Positions 39,401 to 54,400 of a stretch of DNA of 64,000 nt are shown here, one piece after another. Location of the stretch: contig CM069452.1 of the NCBI GenBank assembly GCA_035610835.1, forward strand, positions 63,264,368 to 63,328,367, in the 5' to 3' direction. The number at the start of each line of letters is the position of its first letter. The first letter of the stretch is position 1. A program made the translations under genes and the position numbers. Source of the DNA: Ophiura sarsii. Its lineage: Eukaryota; Echinodermata; Ophiuroidea; Amphilepidida; Ophiuridae. The notes beneath the pieces were generated by a model. That model was not told the origin of the DNA, ran no database searches, and worked only from the letters and a program-made list of their open reading frames with translations.

Positions 39401-42400
39401 TCGAAAATTCTATGAAGATTTGCAACAGACCATAGACAACAACATCCCTAAAAGAGACATCCTTGTTATAACAGGCGATTTAAATGCCAAAGTTGGAGAT
39501 ACAAGTACCAATAGCAATGTGATGGGAAACAACGGTCTAGGTGAGCAAAACGAAAGAGGAGAACGTCTCATTGAATTCTGTGACGAAAATGGATTTGTGA
39601 TCATGAATACCCTATTCAAGCAACACCCAAGGAGACTTTATACCTGGTCGTCACCAAATCAGAAGATCAGAAATCAGATTGACTACATTCTTGTGAAGAA
39701 ACGATGGAAATCTAGCTTTATGTACGCAAAGACCTATCCAGGGGCGGATTGCGGATCTGACCACCAACTTCTAGTATCATGCATGAGGCTGAAGCTAAGA
39801 AGAATAAATCGCCAAAGTAAGCCAGCCAGACTTGATATGACTCAAATCAGTGAAAAATACAGAGTGGAAATAAGAAACCAATTCCAGACACTGTTTGAAA
39901 TTGATCCAGAGGAGTCCTCACCCGAAGAGCTATGACACAAATCAATTCCCAAGTGCAGGCATAAGAAGAAACCCTGGATCACAGAGCAAGTTTTCAATCT
40001 GGCAGATCAACGTCGAAAGATTAAAACGAAAGGTCTGGAAAATAAGAACAACCTGAAAGAATACCGGGAACTGAACAGGAAAGTCCAACTACAACTTAGA
40101 AACGACAAAACAACTTTCATCACCCAGATTTGTTCTCAAGTTGAAAAGGACAGTACAGCCAACAACACCAAGGACGTGTACAAGAACATCAAACTCCTGA
40201 CAAAGAAACCAGTTCCCAGACTTAATGTCTTGAAGGATGCAGATGGTAAAATTCTTACTGAAGATTCCGAAATCAAAGCCAGATGGAAACAGTACTGCCA
40301 AAAGTTATATGCATCACAAGATGGGATTCAAGTTGACGATAACACTCTCAACAATGACATGTCTGAACCAGATATTCTGAAGAGTGAAGTGGAACAAGCT
40401 ATGAAGAAATTAAAGATTGGTAAATCTCCTGGAGATGATAATATTCCCGCAGAACTCCTAAAGGAAAGTGATAAAGAAGGCATTGAAGTGATCCACAGAC
40501 TATGCACCAAGATCTGGAGTTCAACTAAATGGCCTACGGACTGGAAGAAAGCAGTCTTCCTCCCTCTCCCAAAGAAAGGGGACACCAGAGAGTGTGCTAA
40601 CAACCGCACGATAGCCTTAATTTCGCATAGCAGTAAGGTTCTACTACATATCATTGCAGAAAGGATCCGACAACACCTGGAGAATGAGTTACCACCTGAA
40701 CAGGCAGGTTTCAGGAAAGGACGAGGTACAAGAAACCAAATAGGTAACCTGAGAAACCTGATGGAAAAGAGCTTGGAATTTCAACAACCCCTATATCTAT
40801 GCTTCATTGATTACTCTTAGGCATTTGACTGCGTTCAACATTTGAAGCTATGGTTGGTAATGCAAGAAATGGGTTTCTCTCTTCACATCATTGAGCTGAT
40901 TAAATCCCTCTACAAAGATCAAGAAGCTACAGTAAGAACAGATAATGGCAATTGTGAGTGGTTCTCTATTGGACAAGGCGTTCGCCAAGGATGTATCCTT
41001 CACCTTACCTATTCAACATTTATGCAGAGTACATCATGAGGCAAGCTTTTGATGGAGTGGATGGCCAAGTTTCAGTAGGAGGTCGCACCATAACCAATCT
41101 CCGATATGCTGACGATACCACCCTGATAGCTAGAACTGGAGTTGAACTTCAAGTTCTAATACACAGAGTGAAAGCAGCCAGTGAAAAGTTTGGACTCTTC
41201 CTAAATGTTAAGAAGACCAAAGTCATGATTTGCGGAGGAAACAGCAACCAACAAGTGAAGGTCAATAATGATACAGTAGATTGTGTAGATAACTTCAATT
41301 TTCTAGGATCACTAATTCTTAAAGATGGTGGAAGCTCTGGAGAAATTAAAAGACGTCTGGCAATGACTAAAACATCAGCAAATGCCCTATCAACCATTTG
41401 GAAGGATAGAGGAATCACAAAGGCCACAAAGATACGTATTATGAAGGTACCTATCTTTCCGGTCGCAACATATGGAGCTGAAAGATGGTCAGTCGGAATT
41501 GCAGATTCAAAGAAAATATCAGCTTTTGAAATGTGGTGTTGGCGCAAGATGCTAGGAATATCATGGAAAGAGCATAAGACAAATGAATTTGTCAGAGGCT
41601 AGATTGGGAACCAAACTTCTCTGTATACAAAGATGATGCGCAACAAGCTACAATACTTTGGACATATTGCTAGACGAGAGGGTGACAATCTAGAAAAGGT
41701 GATAATACAAGGAGCTATCGAAGGAAGACGTAAACGTGGCAGACCAAAGCTTCGTTGGACTGATAGCATTAAAGAAGCAACTGGTCTATCTCTTATCTCT
41801 GCACATCGCATGTCACAAAATAGACAACGGTGGCGCTCCATCATCAATAGGGTCACAAAGAATCAACCATGATCCATAGAACGACGACGACGGCTCAGCT
41901 CTAAGAGCAACATAGATACTCTTGCATAGTCTAGAATTGACGACAGCAATACAGCTGGAGAGGAAGGGTCCCTGTTCACAAAAACGCTTAACCCAACGCC
42001 ACCCCGTCACTGGTCTGGGGTAGCCTCAGAGAATATGCTTTGAGTCAGAACAGGGGGTAACCAAGAGGAATTAGTATAACACTCTGTCTTGTGTACACGT
42101 CCAATGAATACTTTCCACGCTACAGGCGTCTGCAGACGACAGTTCCAAAAGTTCACAAAATGTTACAAAAATAGTCAAAAATATTGCATTTCAACACAAT
42201 GAGAACCCCATTAACATACGTACACAGTAATCCTTGAGATAACCTTGAAAGTTGGGAATGTTTTTCGAAAAATCTGTTTTGAACAATATGGTAATTACGA
42301 TAGTGTTATACGTTACAATTGATTTACAATGTGATGAAACCGCTAAAACTAAAAATCATGACATCTCCCTGTCATCCCTTAATAAATTGAACAGAATCCT

Positions 42401-45400
42401 TGTCTTGTTGTTATATTTGATCCATTAACTGCCTGCGGAGACAGCGATTCAAGGGGGACCCGGGATAGGAAAATATACATTATATTGGGTACATGAATTT
42501 CAAGCTACCCAATAATGTTAATGTATATTTTCCTATCCCTGGTCCCCCATGAATCGCTGTTGAACCCAAATAGCAAAATCTGTACAGTACCTCCACTTCT
42601 AATATCATCAGAAAATAATTATAGCAGAACATTAGTTTTTAACTTCCTTACTGTATTTGTCAACAGGGTATTACATGTACATTGAGGTCTCAGATAGCTA
42701 CATCGTGCAAGGGGACGCGGCCCAGTTAGGCAGTCCATACATCATGCCGACAAACAATCCTCGGTGTATGGAATTTTACTATCACATGTGGGGTGTAGAT
42801 ATTGATCTGCTTAACATCTATTTGGTACCTTTGGGAGATTCTCTATCGGTAGACCCACACATGACGCTTTTCGGCGATCAGGGCGATCAGTGGCTGCAGG
42901 CTGTTGTCGATATTCCTGTATTTTCGAAACAGTATCGGGTTAGTGTAATTTCATTTTTAATGTCCCAATTAAAACTTTGTTGACCCATAAATGCAAGAAA
43001 ATATAATTGATAAATACATTTTCCAAATCTTTAGATCTTATTTTATTGACCGAGTTATCTTTATGTTGATTTATAACCATGATAGCATAATTCCGTTGAG
43101 CGTTCGCTGTGTTTGGCCCTATAGCGGTTGAGCCACAACAGTATTACCAAAGAGCATTTTTGTAGCAATCAATGCTTTGCAGGGCCGCCTTATTATACTG
43201 ACTGCCGTCGGCCAATGTTATTTTGACATGTTTAAATCCTTTTTTATTATGTAGGTCATCTTTGAGGCAACAAAAGGACCATCGTTTTCGGGCGATACCG
43301 CAATAGATGACATCACATTCTACGACGGACCTTGTCCAAAGGGTAAGGAGAAGACTGGAAAAATTATTTGTATCATTTTTAGTTAACTATTAAGATAAAA
43401 CGTAAAAGACCATGTTTGGAATATAGTGAGCACTGAGTAACATGGAGAAACCATGACAGTTTTGTTCCATGAAGAATGTTTACGACCCTAATCAAATGGT
43501 ATAGCCATTTCAGAGAGCCCATGACATTAAATACTACGGAATATCTAACCACACGTTTGGTAACGACTACCTGAACCTTTGTACTAGCATATAGATCCTC
43601 GAAAGGTTAGGTGATAGTGATTTCGGCATGTGAAATATTAGTAAAGAGAACGTAAAATAAAAATGACCACTTGGGTAAACAGTTAATTCCAACGTGGTAG
43701 TAAATCCTGTTCTGAACCATGAAACAATAGCACATTAGGTATTCCATCTGACCCTCCCCCCTCTCAATTGATTGATTGATTGATTTGATTAATATTTCAC
43801 AGTCGTGGCCCTAAGGCCAAATTACATGAAATTTACATGATAAAAAACATTGGAAGACATGACCTTAATCTTACCCACGGGAAGTGTGAATTTCAATGGG
43901 AGTTACGTTTATGGGTGACTGCTTTTATAGAAATCTACACTCCCTGTGTATATATAAGGTTTTCCATATAAACTCCTCACAAAAAGTATCGAAACACTTA
44001 AAAATGATCCAATATATAACGGCTTGAAAGGGTATGCATTTAATAATCGAAGCAAATAACCAAGTGCATAATTTTGTTCTGCGTATATTGACACCTCGAT
44101 CGATGAGATACGATGTTGCGTAGCGGAGTTATTGTCATTTCAATGGTCGAGGGTCCAGTTTCAAAAGTGACAATCATCCTATAGAAAGAGGTTTGCAATA
44201 CTGTTCAGAATGATCAGATTCGTGCTTTTGAATAGGGATGAGCGTCACTTTTGAAACTGGACCCACGATCATTGAAATGACAATAACTCCGCTCCGCAAC
44301 ATCGTATCTCAACGATCGAGGTGTCAAAATAAACAGAACAAAATTATGCACTTGGTTATTTGCTTCGATCAATGCATACTCTTTCGAGCCGTTATATATT
44401 GGATCATTCCTAAGTGTTTCGATACTTTTTGTGAGGAGTTTATATGGGGATGAGTCTGGATTTCAATCGGAATAACCCTCTGCGCCACGCATTGTATAAC
44501 ACATGTGTTCGCTTTATCAATTATGTAGTTACCCCAAATCCCGCCGTTACCGAAGCAAACTGCGATTTCGAACAGAGTAATACATCATTATGCGGATATT
44601 ATCAAGACCCTGGCGACGATTTTGATTGGACACTGAATAGTGGCGACACCTCCTCCGACTTCACGGGCCCCTCTGCTGATCACACAATTGGAACTGAAAA
44701 CGGTGGGTAGTATCGTTAACGTTGATATAAACCGGCTATAAAGTGTGAGAAAACAAATATAATGGTGGGTAGTATCGTTAACGTTGATATAAACCGGCTA
44801 TAAAGTGTGAGAAAACAAATATAGGCAAACACGAGACAGAAATGGAAAACAGTATGGTACACCATGGATCAGCGTACCAACTTTTTGGAGGCTATGGATG
44901 TATATATGTTTGCCTTTAAAACTTTCCCGATTTCACCGACACGGGTAGATTCAAGAGGAGAAATCGTAGTTGGCAAACAATGCACCACGATTTCAAAATA
45001 TCATGACAAAAATTGCCCGCTTAGGAGCGCTTAATTCGGTCCGGTAAGCCTGTTGTTATTAATTACTACGAGAGGATTGCCCAGTGCGCGTGTACAACCA
45101 GGCAATCATATTTAAATTCGGGGCGTGTACGAGCGGTACTACTTGCTCACTGCATGGGTGAGTTTCCATTATGTTGCAGCCGGTTGGTTGCACACGAGAA
45201 TTATGTCATAGCAACCAGCATTGATGGAAGGCGAATATTTAAATTTGGTGCCGGATTTGAAGGCACCAATTTACACAGTCATGATGAATTTATAGCGCTG
45301 CTAAGCGGACCTAGTAGCCTAATGTGACAACAAAATCCAAATGACTTGTCTATTAAGGTGTAGTTTCTTTACAAACATGGATTATTGAGCCTTGGGTTTG

Positions 45401-48400
45401 CCAAGCTAAAATGCTGATCATTAGTGAACATCAATATATCACTGGGGAGGACTGTGTTGCTTCTCTAACTCTCAAGATTTGGCTTATTTTCACTATATGA
45501 TCACTGTTTTGAACCAAACCACCTTTCAATAGCATCATGAACTCGATCTTTTCATTCACTAACGGAGATTATTCGGTTAACACGCTTGTGAGTGGACACC
45601 TGCTATTCATTAAACTATGCATTATTATAATTATATGGTAGGAAAATAATCTAATGTATATTGACCATTTTAATTGAACACAGAACTATAATGTTCAATG
45701 TAAGGAATTTAAGGGTACACACCACCAAATAACATTTTGCATTTTGGCAATACCCGGCAGTGTTTGAAATTAAGATTGACCCCATCATAAGTCTAAATTT
45801 AACATCCTAGAACTTAGGTAAAATGGGCTGTAAATGTACCTAAATGTTTCATAATTTGGCAGTTTTTTCATGAATGGTATATCAATGTACACTATTTCAC
45901 TGTTTCCACCAATTTAGATCTAAAACCACTGATCTTAGGATATAGGCAGCCTGTCGTACCTATGATAGATATCGTTGGCCCGTAGCGGAAAAAACGCCGG
46001 TGACCCCCCACAAAAGTGATCGTTTTTAGGCAGGAGGTATTTAGATCTTCAATAAAAACAATGATTTGAATGAACCAGTTTGCTCTAAAGGTGAGGAAAA
46101 TTCACACGAACTTGACCTCTTAACCATACAAAGCAATAGGGAACTGATTTGGTGGTGTGAAACCTTAAACTGCACATTTTGCATATAACAAATTTGTGCC
46201 AGTTTGACATAGTGCTTTGTTTGCCATCTATGATTTCTGCTCTTGGTAGACTCCCGTATCATGCATACACACATTTAAGGCGGTGTTGCAAAATTCATAC
46301 GCTAGACTCCAGCGTAAAAGTGACTTTTACTGTACACATTTACGATGACGCCATATGTTACATCAACCATCGTACGAATATGAACATGGAATTCAAACCA
46401 CAAAAAAGCAAATGTAATTAACATCGCAAGTTCTCAGTTCTGAGCCCAGGTGAATTTCATGATTAAACAATATGCTCTTTCACACAGGACATTATCTTTA
46501 CATCGAGTCATCCATTCCACAAAGACCGGGACAAGGCGCTCGAATTATATCCCCTATTTTGGCGGGAAACACAGACGACTTATGCTTACAGTTCTACTAT
46601 CACATGAGAGGGGATGACGTGGGCTTTTTAAGGGTGCTTTGGTCGGCTACCTATTATGACACGCGGGAAATGATTCGAATAGTCGGCGATCAGGGAGATG
46701 CGTGGCTGCCTGCGAGTGTTGATCTGACTTCTCTTAGCGGCGATTTTCAGGTTGGTTTGAAATATTGAATCATGCTTGGTTTCACTCATGCCAGCATTAA
46801 ACTGAGGCGAATAATAAGAAAAGACCCTTTTTAAGATTCTACTTCATTATTTCTGATTTAAGAATGAGAGCCAATAGAGATTACTAAACTTCGCGTTTAC
46901 TGTATACTATTTCTCCACACCTATTCCATTCCCCGATCAGGGTTGATTTTTTTCATTTATAACTACTGCCACGCAAAAATAATCTCATCAAAATATTACT
47001 TTTTGCAACTTTAAAATGCGTAAACATATTTATATCAGTAACCTTCTGTTACAATATCTGTTTCCTCGTACCCAATGTTTCAGCTTACATTTGAAGCCAC
47101 CGTTGGTTCTGGCAAACAAGGCGACATAGCCATAGATGACATCAACCTTCTACGTCAGCCTTGCCAAGGCTACTCCAAAGAATCATCATGTACATTTGAC
47201 GCAGCCGGACCAGACGATCTCTGTGGTTACAAACAGAGTTCGCTGGATGAATTTGATTGGCAGTGGTATGACGGTGGTAATGGCGATTCTCCGGTGCAAA
47301 GTAAGAATAATATTAGGCCAACATTAATTTGTCTTTTGTCAGCTACTGTCAGTTTCTGTCACGAAGGCTACACAAATAGAGAGTTTCTGTCACGGAAGTT
47401 GCAACTTGTCAGTTTTTGTCATAAAACCCGCCAATTTTCAAATTAAGTTTAATGAAAGCTAACAAACAATATGGTCAATTTCTATCAAGAAATCTGCAGG
47501 GTATCAGTTTCTGTCACGGAAGCCTCAAATTGCGCATTTACTCAAACATGACATTATGAATGGCTTCTTACTAATGGAAAAACACCTGTGGTTGCAGTTT
47601 AAAATACCAACCAAGTGAACATAACTCTAATGTGTAATCAATTCATGATCATTCAGCCATGTAAATTCCCTTCTTGGCTCAGAGCTTAGCACAGTGAGTT
47701 GTTACTGACTTGCAGATTTGATAAACTGTTGTGACTTTTGAGATGGGCAGTTTTTGTCTTCCATTGAGCTCATTCAGACATGAATTCATGGACATCTTTC
47801 ATTTTCAAACAATACTTAGGGAGCACATCAAAACTCGACCGCCCGGCAAGCGCCGGTTCCGTGCAGTTCCGTGAGGTTGCAGCCGGTTTCTATTGTTCTA
47901 AACAATGATATGCGGTCCAACCGGGCGGAACCACCGGTTGCCGCGCGGTCGAGTTTTGGTTTGCTCCCTTAGGAAACAGTCATAGGATTATTTCTAACTA
48001 AGTTTTATTGGTAAAATGTTTTACTTTTATACCGGATGTTATGACGAACTGTCGAGAGGGGACTTATTTTTTGTTGATGTATTGTACATGTAGGCCTAGG
48101 CCTATGTATTTACATTAGCTTGAATTGATAGGACAGGGCCGGGAACGGGTGAGGGCGTATATTATGTCTAGACGCCACCACTCTGCAGAATCGCGCACAC
48201 CCATTATTAATCAATCTCTCACAATATTGTCTTCAGGTGACAGCGCCTATGTGTATTTCTCCCCAAGAAACTCCCAGCCCGGCGACACAGGCAAGCTGAT
48301 GTCACCAAAACTTGCCGGGATGTCGAGACAGCATTGTGTGGATTTTGATTACGTTTTGAGCGAAGACTTCTCGCAGCAGTTAACCATTGCCGTAATCAGA

Positions 48401-51400
48401 GAAGATGGTGTCACCACTGAGTTGATGACTTTAACCGGAAGTGATGCTTCAGCATGGAAACATCAGAGTAGAACACTTAACGATACAGAAGTTGGGAGGA
48501 ACTTTCAAGTAGGTGGTGTCAATATGTTTCAGGCGAGAATGATTTTGGCTTGGAAATACCATATCTCATCCTTAAGTATAAATAATATAATAAAATTGTT
48601 TTAAAAGATTTTTTTAATTTCATTCCAACTTGGTATCCACTTTAAAGGAGATGTTCAATAATATTTAAAGCAAATAAACCCCAGATACAGTCAACTGAAA
48701 AGCAGAATAACAAATGAATGCATTGTCTTTTATTCAAACAATTTATGCATACCAGTCACGCTAATCTTTACTGATCCATACTATTGTGATAAGGGAGCAG
48801 TTCCATTTATACGCGATAAATTTATCGCGACTGTATCGGGGCCTGATATGTTTTGGACCCGATGTTTTTCAAGTTGATTCGCGATAAAATAGTCATCAGG
48901 CCCCGATACGAGGCCTCTGCCATACCCTGGGGTATGTTTAGCAAATAGAGCGGGACATTGTTTAGCAAATACACGAGGATAATACAATTTACGTTAAACA
49001 TCCATAATCAATAACATTATCTCTAAAAACATGAAATGCTGAATTTGTACCTTACACTAGAATAAATAGCCCGAAGCTCTATTTACATACCGACCACTTA
49101 TCTTTTGTTATATTTAAACAAGCGGTAATACGCTATCGATAAATAATCCTTTGCTTCTCGCCTGAAAAATATGGGTTACCGTCAAGATTCAGGGTGCTAA
49201 GGATGCCATAGGCGCCTTTTATAGGTCACATACTTTTGCAAGTACAGCTGAGTACATGAATGAATTAAGAGAATCCCTCAGTAGGATAAAATGTTCAAAC
49301 AAAGGGCAGATATGGCTAGCTGGTGATTTCAACATCCCAGATGTAAATTGGGAAACCAATAGCTTTAAACCCGGTGGCCAATATCCTGCCATTTCAAAAC
49401 AGATGTTAGACATAGCAGCCGATTTTGGCTTAGAGCAAGTTGTTAAAGGGCCAACCAGACTGAAGAACACCCTTGATTTGTTTTTCACAACAAATCCTAC
49501 TCTGGTGGAAAGATCATCTACAATACCAGGTATGAGTGATCATGACAGCATTCCCCTAATAATAATTAACTCTAAGCCAAAAGTCATGAGAAAAAAACCT
49601 CACAGGCAGTATCTATTTAACAAGGCAGATATCCCGGCGCTTAAAAAGGACCTTAAATCATGGTCATCTGATTTTGTAAGCAAGAACAAGGACTCACACA
49701 AACAAGTTACTGAGTTGTATAGAGATTTCACTGAGACAATTAAACAAGCTATGGACTCACACATTCCAACCAAAATGGTTACCAAGCGGACACAGTCCCC
49801 TTGGATCTCCAAAAGAGTCCGGCGCCTTCAAAAGCGCAAACAACGGGCATTTAATACTCATAAGAATCTCAACAATAAAGAAAGTTATGAGAGCTTCACA
49901 TCAGTGCGTAAAAGTGTCCACAAAGCCACAAGATCTGCCCATAAAAGCTATGTCTCATCTGTCTGTACAGAATCTACCAAAAGATTCTGGTCGTTTATCA
50001 AGTCACTTAAGGTAGACTCAACTGGAATTCCAACCCTGAAAGATGGAGCTAATTTAGAAGCAGATAACAGGCGTAAAGCTGAAATTTTGAACAAACAGTT
50101 CAAAAGTGTCTTCACTGCGGAAGACCCCAACCTCCCTCCCGAGTCAGGGATTAACATCCCCACTATGCCTGACATAGTTATCTTCCCTGAGGGGGTTGAG
50201 AAGTTGCTTAGGAATTAGCAGCCGATTTTGGCTTAGAGCAAGTTGTTAAAGGGCCAACCAGACTGAAGAACACCCTTGATTTGTTTTTCACAACAAATCC
50301 TACTCTGGTGGAAAGATCATCTACAATACCAGGTATGAGTGATCATGACAGCATTCCCCTAATAATAATTAACTCTAAGCCAAAAGTCATGAGAAAAAAA
50401 CCTCACAGGCAGTATCTATTTAACAAGGCAGATATCCCGGCGCTTAAAAGGACCTTAAATCATGGTCATCTGATTTTGTAAGCAAGAACAAGGACTCACA
50501 CAAACAAGTTACTGAGTTGTATAGAGATTTCACTGAGACAATTAAACAAGCTATGGACTCACACATTCCAACCAAAATGGTTACCAAGCGGACACAGTCC
50601 CCTTGGATCTCCAAAAGAGTCCGGCGCCTTCAAAAGCGCAAACAACGGGCATTTAATACTCATAAGAATCTCAACAATAAAGAAAGTTATGAGAGCTTCA
50701 CATCAGTGCGTAAAAGTGTCCACAAAGCCACAAGATCTGCCCATAAAAGCTATGTCTCATCTGTCTGTACAGAATCTACCAAAAGATTCTGGTCGTTTAT
50801 CAAGTCACTTAAGGTAGACTCAACTGGAATTCCAACCCTGAAAGATGGAGCTAATTTAGAAGCAGATAACAGGCGTAAAGCTGAAATTTTGAACAAACAG
50901 TTCAAAAGTGTCTTCACTGCGGAAGACCCCAACCTCCCTCCCGAGTCAGGGATTAACATCCCCACTATGCCTGACATAGTTATCTTCCCTGAGGGGGTTG
51001 AGAAGTTGCTTAGGAATTTAGATCCTAATAAAGCAACTGGCCCAGATGATATATGCCCACGTGTTCTCAAAATTGCTGCTAAAGAATTGGCTCCAGCTCT
51101 TAGCTTGATTTTCCAGAGGTCACTGGACACCGGTATTCTGCCTAAGTCTTGGTCACAGGCTAACATCTCACCTATATACAAGAAGGGTGACAGAACTTTG
51201 GCAGAAAACTACCGTCCAGTGTCCCTGACTAGTGTATGTTGCAAAGTGCTTGAGCACATCATTCATTCAAATGTTATGAATCATTTTGATACACATTCAG
51301 TCCTTACAGATAAACAACATGGTTTTAGGTCAAATCACTCAACTGAATCCCAACTCATTCTCACTGTCCAGGACCTTGCTAATTCCTTAAACCACAAAAA

Positions 51401-54400
51401 TCAGGTTGACTTAATCATCATGGATTTTAGTAAAGCGTTTGATGTTGTCGCCCATAATAGACTTCTTCAGAAACTCAAACGCTATGGCATCCAAAACAAA
51501 ACCCATGCTTGGATCAGCAGCTTCCTCAAGCACCGTGTCCAGCATGTCGTTGTCGGTGGTGAGCACTCGACCTGGGCCGAGGTTGATTCGGGCGTACCGC
51601 AAGGCACTGTGCTTGGGCCGCTGTTGTTCCTAGCATATATTAATGATCTGCCTAACAATATCAACTCGAGTGTCAGATTATTTGCTGATGATTGTGTGCT
51701 TTATAGAGAAATCAACAATGAATTTGATCACAGGTCCCTTCAGGACGACCTTGACACACTGGTAGTTTGGCAAAATACATGGCAAATGAGTTTTAACCCG
51801 AAAAAATGTCATACTATGAGACTCACACATTCAAAAAACCCAAAGCTGTATGAATACAAGTTGGGCGACTCAATCTTGGAAGAGACCAAAAGTCATGCTT
51901 ATTTGGGTGTCACCTTAACCAATGACCTGACATGGAATAATCACATCATACAAGTCGCATCAACAGCAAATATAACACTTGCATTTGTTATGAGGAATCT
52001 CCACCAATGCCCTCAGGATATCAAAGTATCGGCATATAAGACCTTAGTCCGACCACTTATTGAATATTCCTCGAGTGTGTGGGAACCTCATACAAAAGTC
52101 CTCACCAACAAGCTGGAAGCTATCCAACGTAGAGCGGCAAGATTTTGTATGAATGATTTTAAATCAAGATCTCCTGGATCCGTCACCAACATGTTAAGGA
52201 AACTGCAGTGGGAATCACTCACAGATGGATGCCAAACCAGGAGACTGGTCATCCTTCATAAAGCGATCCACGGTCACCTATCCATCCCAATTGGTAACCT
52301 CACCCAGCCAGCATCACGTACCTCACGGCACACGAACTCTCAAGCCTTCAAAACAATCGCCGCATCGAAAGACTGTTATAAGTTCTCTTTTCTTCCAAAG
52401 ACCATCAGAGACTGGAACAGTCTCCCGGACTCAATTGTCACACTAACCGACAGTGAACAATTCAAAAAAGCAACCAAAGTTTACCTCGCAACTAAACAAG
52501 ACTAAGCAACCAACCCAAGTAGAATCTGCATACACAACAACCCTGACCGCTTGGTTCCAGTGGAACGTTGGCCAGTACTACAAAAGAAGAAGAACTGTTC
52601 GCGCAACTGTTCGCGCAACTGTTCGCGATAAAAAAAACTCATCGGGGCCCGGAACATTCTCGCAATTTTTATCGCGTACAAATGGAACTGCTCCCTAAGA
52701 CGATGATATACAGTCCTCAAAATAAGTAAATGAGCAGGTAATAAATATACTCTTGACTCCAAAACTATAGCTCCTACGAAAAACTATTACATTATTAAGT
52801 TGTAAGGCAATCTCTTCTCTTCAATTTGAGACATTGTTCATAAAGATCTGTTAATAATTATGTGTGGGCTGCATTGATCAATTGAAGCATCCCCCAATCC
52901 TCATCTTACTAGCAACCCATGAGTTACCGCTACCAGTTAATCAATAATCTACCTGTTGCTAGTCCGAGGCTGTGTGTTGACAAACAAAAATTTAAAATGA
53001 AACACTTGGTTTAGGGCACATGACTGAGTTTAATTCATTCAATCTTCACGTGTAATATCTCAAATTAAAGAGAATAGATTTCCTTACAACTTTTAAATTT
53101 AATATTTTTACGTAACAGCTATAGTTTTGGAGTTGAGAGCATATTAATTACCTGGTCAGTTACTTATTTTGAGGACTGTATTTCAGTTCTATCATCATCA
53201 TCATCATCATCCTTCGGCTGCGGAGCAGGCGACCACAAGTTTTCTCCAAGCACGGCGATCTGTTGCAAGAGTGGCTATCTGACGTTCTTGAAACATGCCT
53301 TCATTGTCACCAAGTAAGCGTTGTATGTACTTCAAGTATGATGTGCTTGGACGACCAGGTCTCCTTCGGGCATGTGTTGGTATGTAAGTGGCATACATTC
53401 TAGCAGGCTCTTCATCAGGGAGACGGAGAATATGTCCAAGAAATCTCAGCTGGCGACTTTTTACTCGGTTGATAAGAGGCTCGGTCTTGGTCATGTCATA
53501 AATGGTGGTGTTCGGGACATGATCCATGCATTTGATGTTAAGCATTATCCTGTAGCAAGAGGTAGCATAGGCATTTATTTTACACTCCATATCTTGAGAT
53601 ATCAGTTCTATAATCCCAGATATTATTTACTATACTCTCAAAATAATAACTTATTTTTGTTTTCTATTTTGACTTTAATAGATAATATTTATTGGAGTTG
53701 TTGGTAATGACAGGAGTACGACAGGAGTTATAGCACTTGACAACCCTACAATACGTCTTGGAAAGTGCAATGAATGCAAGTATTTTATTTAGTCATCTAG
53801 ATTCCACTAGTGGAAAAAATACTTTTTAACTACTGGTTGAACCGTGTCATATTGTTTTCAATAATACCAGAAAATCGATGACTGCGAATAATGTGAATGG
53901 CGATCTCCTTAAATTTGTATGATTATATGTTCGATTTCAAGGTGTTTTTTATTCTTCTTCTTGTTGACACAATTTCCCTGTGGACAAAAGCATGGGTCCT
54001 GATGGATCCCTAGTCTTCTTCGTACACCTTTTTCCTTTTCCTTGTCACTCATGAACACTCTCTGGCTGCTTAGCAAAACCTACAAACCATTGAGGGCGCC
54101 ATTTAAGAGATCGCTATCAACCCGGTGATCGCTCATGTTACAGTAATCGCCTCCTGGAATTCCCGAGGTGAGATCAGAGGATGGGGAGCGATCACAGTGA
54201 ATGAGCTCCCTATCGGTGCATACACCACAGCGCCACAGGTCAGAGAGTGTTGTTCATAGAGTGACAAGGAAAAAGGTCTACGAAGAAGACTAGATGGATC
54301 CAGATTCAGGCAATATGCTGAAAAACATTGAGCCTATGTAGGCATGTTTGTTAATTCTCACAATTCATGCAGGCCTTATCTGTAAATTATTTTTAAGAAG

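Larger units (their letters stand above)
48793..52695. mobile_element. Harbinger-type TIR element split by a LINE
   Basis: The left end GGGAGCAGTTCCATTTATAC, followed by ACGCGATAAA, is mirrored at the right by ATCGCGTACAAATGG and AACTGCTCCC. TAA flanks both (48790-48792 and 52696-52698). A CATCAGGCCCCGATACGAGG block and an ATCGGGGCCCGGAACATT block belong to the left and right arms. The interior from about 49160 to 52570 is a LINE, so the original MITE was only several hundred bases. Confidence 0.75.
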
